64,000 bases of DNA from Xanthostigma xanthostigma (Eukaryota; Arthropoda; Insecta; Raphidioptera; Raphidiidae), in contig OY754465.1 in NCBI GenBank assembly GCA_963575645.1, forward strand, positions 59,233,901 through 59,297,900, given 5' to 3'. How positions within the stretch are numbered: the first letter of the stretch is position 1; every line of letters starts with the position of its first letter. This document shows positions 55,995 to 64,000 of the stretch, piece by piece. The position numbers were made by a program, and so were the translations under genes. The notes beneath the pieces are model-generated. The model worked only from the letters and a program-made list of their open reading frames with translations, did not search any database and had not been told where the DNA came from.

Positions 55995-56316
55995 GGTGCA
56001 ACTTACCCTTTAGGATAGTTTTTATTAAATATTTTGTACAAAATTACAGTGTTTTAGTAACATGTAACGACATCTGATAGAATTTACTCAAAGCTATTAA
56101 TTCGGAAGCAAACAAAAAAAAAACTGTTTTAGTACCAAGTAGCGACATCTGTTAGAATTCGCTAAGCTATTAGTTCAGAAGCAAATCTGGTAGAATTCGC
56201 TCAAAGCTATTAGTTCAGAAGCAATTTGCTCAAATTAGACGCCGGGTCGCAAACGAAATACACTTTGCAGAATTATATCTATCGCACCCGGGTGAAACCG
56301 GGACGGACCGCCAGTA
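55995..56316 (-). repeat. retroelement-like repeat, inverted copy of 2354-3612
   Basis: On the minus strand it runs from CTGGCGGTCCGTCCCGGTTT through ACCCGGGTGCGATAGATATA, with three GCTATTAGTTCAGAAG-type direct repeats. It retains the uninterrupted site into which the 2389-3334 element inserted in the other copy. Confidence 0.65.
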
Positions 56317-56712
56317 CATCTATAAATAAAAAATATGTTAACCCTGCAGCAGTAGGTTTAAAAAATAGAGCTTCTGAAAAAACCGAGCATAACGTCAGCG
56401 ATTAGATGAGTAAAATTGTTGTTCACGTGAATTGAAATAGCGGGTAAAAACCAGTTGTTTTTTTATCAATTCAAAGATTGCCTTATCACTACGCGAGATC
56501 TACAGATTATTATAATCTCAGTTTAACAATGATGAAAATTGCAATAACTAGAAACAAATAAAAAAATTTATTGCGCAAACAATGGCAGTTTTTTATCGTA
56601 TATATTTGCGCAATAACTTCTAATGTTTTCAATATGTGAAAATCGTTTTTGAATTGTGTTAAACAAATTTGTTTCGGTTGTGTCGCAAAATATTAACATT
56701 GAGAAAAATCGG
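56317..56712. other. intergenic DNA, no gene seen
   Basis: AT-rich with no paired ends or recognised motif. Confidence 0.4.
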
Positions 56713-57032
56713 AGGATTGTGGACAAAAATATTAGATTTATTTAATGTACGACGTTTCGCCTATACTGCCGTAAAAAGGCAAAAGGCAGTAACAACTTAT
56801 GAATTTGAGTAAATCAAGATTTACTAAAAATGTATTGACCGTCCAGAATTTTAGATTATGGAAACCAAAACATGGGGGAAACATTTTTTAAATACAATAA
56901 AATTATTGCTGCAGCACTTACTGCTGTCGTTGGTTTCAGTATGAACTCATTTTTCAACAAATGTCACTTACTGCCCTTTGGCTTTTTAGGGCAGTATAGA
57001 TTTAGACTTTTAATATTTTTGTCCACAATCCT
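56713..57032. mobile_element. inverted-repeat MITE, 320 bp
   Basis: AGGATTGTGGACAAAAATAT at the left is mirrored exactly at the right (ATATTTTTGTCCACAATCCT). The interior has TATACTGCC and GGCAGTA motifs in both orientations. The 74-codon frame within it is not a gene candidate. Confidence 0.7.
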
Positions 57033-57827
57033 GCTATTTTTCTTAATATTATTATCACGATGGACACGATATCTGACAATATTTTTAGTAGTTTAGTTAC
57101 ATAGTCACTTGATTATAAAATTTATTTCGAAATTTACGCAAACCGAAAAAATATTTACCCTTGATGAAAATCAATTTTCAAGTTACAATTTGCATTAAAT
57201 TTCAGCTTTTGTTTTCCGAAAATCATGTCTGATAATCGTAATCCTTATCCGATACCGATTTTTTTTTGAAAGTATAATTTATTTTTGAAATTTTTAACTT
57301 TTAGTGCATATTAAATTTTGAGTGATTTTTCTTTGTTTCTAAATATTCATCCGTAAATACAAGTTTTCCCTTTCCAACATTTATTTTGTTTTTCCCGGAA
57401 AATATTATTTCGGTTTTATTTGAACGATCTCTGATAGGCCTGTTAAACTTTAAAATATCTAAAAATAATGAAAATGTACAAGTAAAATACGTGGTACGGT
57501 CAAGGCAATACAATTTTATATATACATTACACGTGTTTAGTATTACCTGTTACAAGATTAACGTTTGATATACGAGATACACGTGTCAATGCAAAGACGG
57601 ATTCAAATCCAATCGTATTACATTAAAAAAATGTGCAACAAAAAAGTTTTTCGCTAAAATAAAAAAAAAATTTATACTATTTTAAAAATAATTCCACTCT
57701 AAATAAATTTTAAAAATGAATTCAGACAATTTTCCTTAATCATTGTGTGATTTATCTTCCAAAAATCTTTCTGTCATACACAATAAGAACGTTATTTTCT
57801 ACATTTTTTCAACTTCGACTAATTATT
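57033..57827. other. intergenic DNA, no gene seen
   Basis: AT-rich. Two overlapping opposite-strand frames at 57301-57568 carry no recognised domain. Confidence 0.4.
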
Positions 57828-58110
57828 AACAATGGACGAGTAAAGGAATTTTAGGACATTGAGATAAAGCAGGCAAATTTTGAGGATAGGAGTTTGACAA
57901 ATAATCGGCCATGGCCTTGAATAAGGGACCATCTCGATATTTATCTGGAATTATTGAGGGAAACCATAGAAGATGGCCAGTACAGAAATTACCGTTTCTC
58001 GGCGAGAGGCAGCAGGAAAAAGTCCAAGTCACATCTACCCCTGCCGGGATTCGAACCCGGTACCTCCCGAGTCTAGTGCGCTCACTGCTACGCCACCCCG
58101 CTCGGTAATT
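57828..58110 (-). mobile_element. tRNA-derived SINE, copy 2
   Basis: The minus strand begins ACCGAGCGGGGTGGCGTAGC, carries the B box GGTTCGAATCC, and continues through CTGCCTCTCGCCGAGAAACG and AAGGCCATGGCCGATTATTT. Agreement with 36951-37263 extends over about 280 bp with short indels, including one near GGCCATCTT. Confidence 0.85.
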
Positions 58111-60424
58111 TTGTACAAAATATTATAAAAACTATTCTATAATATAAGTTGGACCAAGCAAGGCTCGTTTGCAAAATTTCATTAAAATCGGTTCAACGGG
58201 TTCGGAGATTAGCACGGATAAATATCGTGGCACGAGATTTTTATATTTATATATATTAAGAACCACCAAACGCTAGTATCGATTAGATAAATTAAATCTC
58301 GCAGATGTTTCGTTTGGACTAAGAATAAATTAAGAAAAGGTGTTCCAGTATACGTTGATTTACCGGCAGTCTACTGTAAATCGATGATTTCAATTGAAGC
58401 TAACAATAGTGCTAAAAATAGACTTTAGAACTGTACGATTTGGATTAACAAAACAATGCTATGTGTATGAAATGACCACACTATACGTAAGCGTGGGCTA
58501 ATAACAGTATTGCGAACTCCCAATTTGCTTACGCTTTGGTAGATTATTTTCCAATTAGAATTTTGTAATCGGTTAAGCGATTTGAAACGCTATTTAAAGA
58601 CCGTTTTATATGCGTCTCAAGAAAGGTGAGAAAAGTACAATCGATTTTGAAGTGAAACTTCTTTTATCGCGTTTTGAAGATCAGAACGTTGCGGGTCACA
58701 TGTAACCGGTTTACAAACAGTTTTACCATTCCAACCCACAAGTGGGGAATGGTACTAGTTTAGGTAAAATCACTTTTCATCAAAAATTTTACAATATCTT
58801 TCCGTTTTGAGGTCCCCCGAATCCAAAAAACATATTTTTGGAAAAACTCTGTGCGTCTGTTAGTCTGTGAACACGATACAGGTCAAACGGATGAGCGGAT
58901 TGAAACCAAATGTTGGGAGGATGTTTGGTATGCAAATATGAAGAGCCATATTGTTTTTGGGGAAAATCGGCGCATGCGCAGAAGAGATTTATGCTAAAAC
59001 GGTATTTTTTATATAATAATGGTATACTTTTCATAACGGCTTATTATTCTATTTCTTTTTTCAAGAAAGTTTTGTAAAAAAATGTTTTTTCTAAACTTTA
59101 TAGTTTCGGAAATATTTTGAAAATAAAAAAAATCATCCGCTCTTTTGTTTTATGGATCTGTCAGAAATAAACTAGTTAGGCATGCTTTGATTAATTTTTA
59201 CATGACGTGGAACATACTATGTAGGTAACCATGGCAACGAATAGTTAATATCATATTGAATACTAGCCATTACCCGCGTCACCTCACGCGATATCAGAAA
59301 TTTTTTTTTCTTTATTATAATCAAATGTCAACATTTTTGAAGTTGGAATGGTCCCGTCGCCCAATTGGCTGGAATTTTTTTTTCATGGTTTAACTTAAAT
59401 GCTAAGATAATAGCAGCCAAGAAATGCGAACTCTTCTTTTTCCATTAAAAAAATCTATAAGATATTGTCTACATATGACATTCAGCTTGAGGTATTCCGA
59501 TCGCGCATTTAGTGTCATAAAAAAAACAGATTTGCAAAACGCATGAAAACTTAACATTAATGTATCTGATAGAAAAATGTACACTGAATCGATTAATCCA
59601 AAGCGCAAGTTCGTATATCGTTTAATTTAGAAGCTATGGCGGTTTAAAAAGCAAAAAATAATAGTTTAAAACTACTATATCTCAGAAACTAAAATAGATA
59701 CAGGGTTGCGGTTGGTTGAAATTGATTCAACATTTTTTTGATGTAGCTATTTGGAAATGCATGTAATATAATAATTGTATGCAGTAAATTATCATTAAGC
59801 CTTTAAACAACGACAAAACAGTCAATTAAATATTTAAGTTTCTCTAATAACGTTTGCATGTACTTGAAATTATAATTGTATTCATCATTTTGACGGTAAC
59901 TTTCCGCTACACCCTGTATATGTGTGTTATGTTTCCTCAATGATACACATAGGTGTGCTTTTATTTTGAAACAAGGCCAAAACTTTCCAAAAGAGATCTT
60001 AGCAGTGCCAGAAAATAACAGCTATTGTAAATATGTGCAGCTACAAATATTCACTATTTTTGTTAATGTTTTTCCCGGGGAAACTTTTTTTTCCGATTTA
60101 AGGCTCTCGTGTCTTTTTTTAACCCTCTAGTGTGGGCGCTACTTTAAATAAAGTTTAAATATAGCTTGCAACGAAGCTTTCGAGATTGTTTTATTTTTAC
60201 TTTCCGGAGACCATATTGTGGGAGTAAAGAAGTCTCCTTGATTTCCGTGTCCTATCGTCTATATTTTGCCAGTTTAATTCCACATACTGGAAATGGCGTT
60301 TTAGGTCAAAATTAAGTTTTCATAATTTTACCATATTTTCCCTAATGAGATACCCCGACTTCAAAAAACTATTAATTTGATTCTAACAACATTCTTGAAA
60401 TCTGGTGTCATTTATTTTTGTCTA
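58111..60424. other. intergenic DNA with repeat debris
   Basis: 58128-58260 holds a retroelement-like end (AAATCGGTTCAACGGGTTCG, TTTATATTTATATATATTAA). A short hairpin CCATTCC...GGAATGG lies at 58727-58753, and CTAGCCATTACCCGCGTCAC at 59262. No gene was seen. Confidence 0.4.
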
Positions 60425-61033
60425 TATTCTATACTAATATATAAAGCTGGAGAGTTTGTTTGTTTGTTTGAACGCGCTAATCTCAGGAACTACTGGTTCA
60501 AATTGAAAATAAATTTTTTGTTGGATAGCCCATTTATCGAGGAAGGCTATAGGCTATATAAAATCACGCTACGACCAATAGGAGCGGAGCATTAATGAAA
60601 AATGTTGCAAAATGTATCTCAAAAATAAGCTTCTATTCAGATTAAATACACTAACTAAATATACTCATATTAGCGCCGTGAGTACACAACGACAGATGGC
60701 TCAATCGGTAGAGCATGCGACTGTCAATGTCAGGGTCGTGGGTTCGAGCCCCACGCTAGGCGAATATATATTTATTTTTTTTTTATTTTCTACATTGCTT
60801 TCTTCTAAGGCTTACATTTAAATTTATTTTAATTTTATTTAATTAATTAAAAAAATTATTAGTTAAAACAAGTATAAATACTGCTTTTTATCGACAAAAA
60901 CTTTTGAACGGTAACTCCGATCATTATGAAATTTGGACACAACATTCATCTCGGTAAACTAAGATGAATGTGTGTACTCATGTTCCTCCCTTCCCCATTC
61001 GTTCTTTTACACCCGGGTGAAACCGGGCGGGAC
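60425..61033 (-). repeat. retroelement-like repeat carrying a tRNA-like insert
   Basis: The minus strand starts ACTAGCGGTCCCGCCCGGTT, has TATAGCCTATAGCCTTCC and CCAGTAGTTCCTGAGATTAG boxes, and ends near TTTATATATTAGTATAGAA. A tRNA-Lys-like sequence interrupts it at 60690-60762. Confidence 0.65.
60690..60762 (+). pseudogene. tRNA-Lys-derived sequence with altered anticodon loop
   Basis: GGCTCAATCGGTAGAGCATG, then GGGTCGTGGGTTCGAGCCCC and CACG match eukaryotic tRNA-Lys. The D-stem (GCTC/GAGC) and T-stem (GTGGG/CCCAC) are intact. The anticodon stem (TGCGA/TGTCA) is broken and the loop reads CTGTCAA (GTC). The acceptor arms do not pair. It may be a SINE head or pseudogene, not a functional tRNA. 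Confidence 0.7.
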
Positions 61034-61057
61034 CGCTAGTTGGTATAATACAATTAG

Positions 61058-61605
61058 TTCACCGAAAGTGATAACAGTGAATAATTCATGTATCCTACTA
61101 GATACAAAAAAAAGTTTAAATAGTTTTTTGTTCAAATCGAAACTTACTACCGGAAACTGCTAAGGTATATTTTTTTGTATTTCAAACTCAGCCGGAAGTG
61201 TACATGCACTTTTTTTTCAAATAGCAACACGCATTTTTTTACATTTTTAAAGTCTCCTTTTTTTCTCTATAAATTCATATAAAATTTTTATAAGGTTACA
61301 TAAGAAAAAATTCGAGAAAAACGTTATTGATTTATTAATTAAACAAGCAATAATAATTGATTATTAGTAATATTTACACATGTGTGGAGTGTTATGAAAA
61401 ATAATTATTACTGTGTGCGTTTAAATTGATAACGTTTTTCTCGAATATTTTCTTATGCAACCTTACAAAAATTTTATATGAATTCATAGACAATGAAATG
61501 GAGATTTCGAAAAAATAAAAAATATATTTTGCCATTTGAAAAAAAACATGTATGTACATCTATTAGGATACATGAATTTTTCACTGTTCCAATTTCGGTG
61601 AACAC
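61058..61605. mobile_element. GTTCACCG-ended foldback element, complete copy
   Basis: GTTCACCGAAAGTGATAACA and TCATGTATCCTA open the element and TAGGATACATGA, ATTTCGGTGAAC close it. An inner palindrome (TTATAAGGTTACATAAGAAA mirrored near 61445-61470) occupies the middle. Target duplication not resolved. Confidence 0.75.
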
Positions 61606-62270
61606 ATTGTACATACTTGTGTTTTTTAATAATTGCCAATTGTTTTTCGTTAAATAAAATAAATCATTTATTTAGTACTACGATGATAAACATATGAAAA
61701 ATTGAGCACAGTAATGCCATCTCTCGGTGTAAAAATGAAAAGCCAATCTGTATTTGTATTCCTGTAAATAAGACATCATAGTAAGATCTCTGACGAACTT
61801 TGCGAGCTAAGATCGAAAACATCTTAGATACAACAATATTCAGCGCTTCTGCTGATAATCGAGTTATTTTCAAATAACAGTAAGACTTATATCTGTTATC
61901 AAAGAAATAACAGTTTGTCCGCTCGTTAATTAAAAAGGACATTAATTATTGTGGAAGAGGGCGGTTTTGTTGCAAGCGCACTTAGCATGTAAAGGTGTCA
62001 CGACACGGAATCACTAATAAGTAATGACTAATACTTAAAGTAATACAAATATATTAGAAATTATAATATAAATAATATTGAGTCGTTGAACAGAAGACTT
62101 ATTATCGGGTCAAGGCGTTTGCGCAAAGTATTATCATTACCGCGCAGTGCAACTGCAAGCCTATCGTAATGTTATGTATACAGCTGTTCGGAGTCGCATT
62201 ACCGCTGTGACGTAACCACGTACAAAATTATTCCCTATTGCCACTTGATCGTGTTTCTACGCGTCTGTTT
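61606..62270. other. intergenic DNA, no gene seen
   Basis: A 92-codon minus-strand frame (61664-61942) shows no recognised domain. AT-rich otherwise. Confidence 0.4.
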
Positions 62271-62452
62271 ATTTAATACAGTGATTCCCAAAGTGGTCTA
62301 TATCGGCCCCCAGGGGTCGACAATAACTTGCAAGGGGTCCATGTCAGCGGAAAAAAAATTGGGGGTCCATGAAATGAAAATGGAGGTCAACGATGGTGAA
62401 TCTTCTAACAAAAAAAGAAACAAACTGGACATCGTTAACTGAAGAGATTTAA

Positions 62453-62794
62453 CAAATAAATAAAATTGTCGACCAATTTTTCTCAGGCCAATATATTGAC
62501 AAAAAATAAAAAAAAAATAACAAATCAATACAAAATAAGATGACGTTTCGATCCGGCTTTGGATCATCTTCAGAAAATTCTAGAAAATATAAAAATTAAT
62601 TAGTATTAAGTTATTAATTATTATCTAATTGCACGAATGAATAATGATGATGTTAGAATGAATCCAAAGCCGGATCGAAACGTCATCTTATGTTGTATTG
62701 ATTTGTTATTTTTTGTTAATATATTGGTCTGAGAAAAATTGGTCGACAATTTTATTTATTTGAAGAGTTCTATTCAGACGTTAATCAAAGATTC
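62453..62794. mobile_element. foldback-plus-tail element, 342 bp
   Basis: AAATAAATAAAATTGTCGAC and AATATATTGAC on the left are mirrored at 62717-62762. A one-sided tail (GAAGAGTTCTATTCAGACGT, then TAATCAAAGATTC) follows. An exact 12-bp duplication, GAAGAGATTTAA, flanks it (62441-62452, 62795-62806). Arms also mirror ATGACGTTTCGATCCGGCTT. Same family as 20220-20304 and 3675-4357. Confidence 0.85.
62545..62573 (-). other. hammerhead-ribozyme-like core motif
   Basis: The minus strand reads CTGAAGATGATCCAAAGCCG, then GATCGAAAC: a CUGANGA-like string, a stem GATCC/GGATC with AAAGCC loop (one extra U before it), and GAAAC. It resembles 772-800. The opposite arm at 62660-62690 keeps the stem-loop and GAAAC but has GAATGAATCC instead of the CTGAAGA string. 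Confidence 0.3.
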
Positions 62795-63176
62795 GAAGAG
62801 ATTTAAGATTAAATCTAACTAAATTGATGCGAAATATTGAAAATTTATTATTAAAGCATCAGGTTCATCCCTCACACTAAAAGCATTTATTTTTTGCTTA
62901 GTTTTTTTATGTAACAGAAAGTAAATTTTAATTTGATTCGTTTAATTTGAATCTAATTATTAAATGTATAAAAGTAAACATTTCACACTACATTTCACTA
63001 CCGTTATAAATTTAAATCGTTCAAAGTGAGTAGCACTATACCGGTTGTCAAAAATACATTTGAAATTAATGAATTTGCAAAAAATCAATATAAGATAAGC
63101 AGGGGGTCTACCCAAAACCGAAAAACATGGCAAGTGGTCTACGAGACAAAAAAGTTTGGGGATCTCTGATTTAATA

Positions 63177-64000
63177 GATAGATTGCAAATTATAAACGCT
63201 CAACAAGTGAGGTCATCAGTGTTTATGTGTGTAATCTACTGGTTCGAGCTCGGGTTCCTGGGAGTGCTAATTCCCAAAAACGTTGGAATGCAAACTTGTC
63301 ACCTCGTTATTACAGTAACCTATTTTATATCTGGAGCTAATGGCCATGCTGCTGAAGCCCTTATCAAAGTATTTAATGTTGAGCCGTTGTAAGCCTATAA
63401 TAATATTTATTTATTAAATTATTTACAAAGTGAAACAAATTAGGGCATAAGTATTAGCATTTTTTAACCGACTTAAAAAATGAGGTTATCAATTCGACAC
63501 GTATAATGTGAATAATATTTTTTAATGTTTGCGCAGTAAAAACTTTTCGAAGGGTTAACCGATTTAAACAAAATTCGACAACATTTTGTTCAGACTACTT
63601 GCGGATTGTATGTCTGTCCGGGTGGAACTTTGTAATTAATTTTAAACTAACTTCGTGATGAGATAGAGACTTGAAATTTTTAACATAACTCAGAATTAGA
63701 TGACAACACAGGAAAATACTAAAAAGAAAAAAATAATAAGAGAAATTAAAAAAAATTAATATACCACGTTTTTAAAACGAACTAAAAATTACAAAAAAAT
63801 GTCTTTACAGGCAGATTTTTAACTTGTAAGATTTGAAACGAAAAACGTGGGGCGCATGCGAAAGATATATAAGAAGTATAGAAAGTATAGCTATCAATGA
63901 AAAAATCTATTTACCGTATTTTTCGGACTACAAGACGCACTTCAAATTTATATGATTTTTGGAAAAACATATTCCAATGTTACTTTCGGATCATAATTTT
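63177..64000. other. window end, repeat debris
   Basis: Pieces seen: an ACGCTCAACAAGTGAGGTCA motif (63199), TTTTTAACCGACTTAAAAAA (63462), the ACGTTTTTAAAACGAACTAA repeat (63763) shared with 46203, and at 63913-64000 CCGTATTTTTCGGACTACAA then GACGCAC, the familiar start of a widespread animal inverted-repeat element cut off by the window end. No gene. Confidence 0.5.

Larger units (their letters stand above)
62279..63168. mobile_element. hAT-like element, 890 bp, with nested foldback
   Basis: Ends CAGTGATTCCCAAAGTGGTC and TTTGGGGATCTCTG, with an exact ATTTAATA duplication at 62271-62278 and 63169-63176. The copy carries the 342-bp foldback-plus-tail element (62453-62794). Frames inside are short and lack a transposase motif. 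Confidence 0.85.

Noticed and set aside
60690-60762. Functional tRNA-Asp (GTC) or tRNA-Lys
   Set aside because: The anticodon stem and acceptor stem do not pair; overall similarity is to tRNA-Lys but the anticodon is changed.
62245-62442. 65-codon open frame
   Set aside because: It crosses the left terminus of a hAT-like element and ends at the target duplication of the nested element.
1-64000. Bacterial operon, prophage or endogenous viral sequence
   Set aside because: No ribosome-binding-site-led gene series, no capsid, polymerase or integrase motifs; the genes found have GT-AG introns and animal protein domains.

Overview
This window is nuclear DNA from an animal, almost certainly an insect. 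It is AT-rich, its genes have introns, and most of it is a dense mosaic of small non-autonomous transposable elements. Three protein-coding genes can be assigned by protein motif: a ZAD-type C2H2 zinc-finger gene (the ZAD domain is an arthropod hallmark), the minor-spliceosome gene SNRNP48 (U11-48K), and tob (BTG/Tob family). I could not fix the order or species. There is no sign of bacterial, plasmid or viral origin.

Layout. 1-11.0 kb holds no gene; it carries hAT-type and TA-target inverted-repeat elements, foldback elements and degraded retroelement copies. At 11.04-11.76 kb a PIF/Harbinger remnant lies 44 bp past the stop codon of SNRNP48, which occupies 11.80-14.20 kb on the minus strand with four coding exons. 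About 1.85 kb further on, head to head with it, a ZAD-C2H2 gene of about 1,493 codons runs on the plus strand (16.05-25.20 kb, four coding exons); its 2.8-kb third intron is packed with foldback elements. 25.9-28.3 kb is repeats. The tob gene lies at 33.22-35.61 kb on the minus strand (two coding exons, one intron with at least two elements in it), followed by about 5 kb of AT-rich, comparatively repeat-poor DNA (28.3-33.2 kb) that may be a long 3' UTR.

36-64 kb is again repeats, except for one GC-rich, CpG-rich block (52.9-53.2 kb) that ends in a consensus splice donor and looks like the first exon of an unidentified plus-strand gene. Repeats with visible target-site duplications include eight hAT-like elements (8-bp duplications, some imperfect), five elements at TA dinucleotides, two at TAA, and a foldback family with 12-13-bp duplications. 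tRNA-derived sequences occur as one SINE family (two near-complete copies) and as degraded tRNA-Ile-like and tRNA-Lys-like copies.

Functional links. The assigned genes act in unrelated processes: minor (U12-type) splicing, sequence-specific transcription control, and mRNA deadenylation/antiproliferative control. The only arrangement suggesting shared regulation is the divergent SNRNP48/ZAD pair. The most unusual material is structural: a foldback-plus-tail family with a copy only 85 bp long, hammerhead-like cores in repeats, a 126-bp inverted repeat with perfect 55-bp arms, and a 704-bp palindrome.
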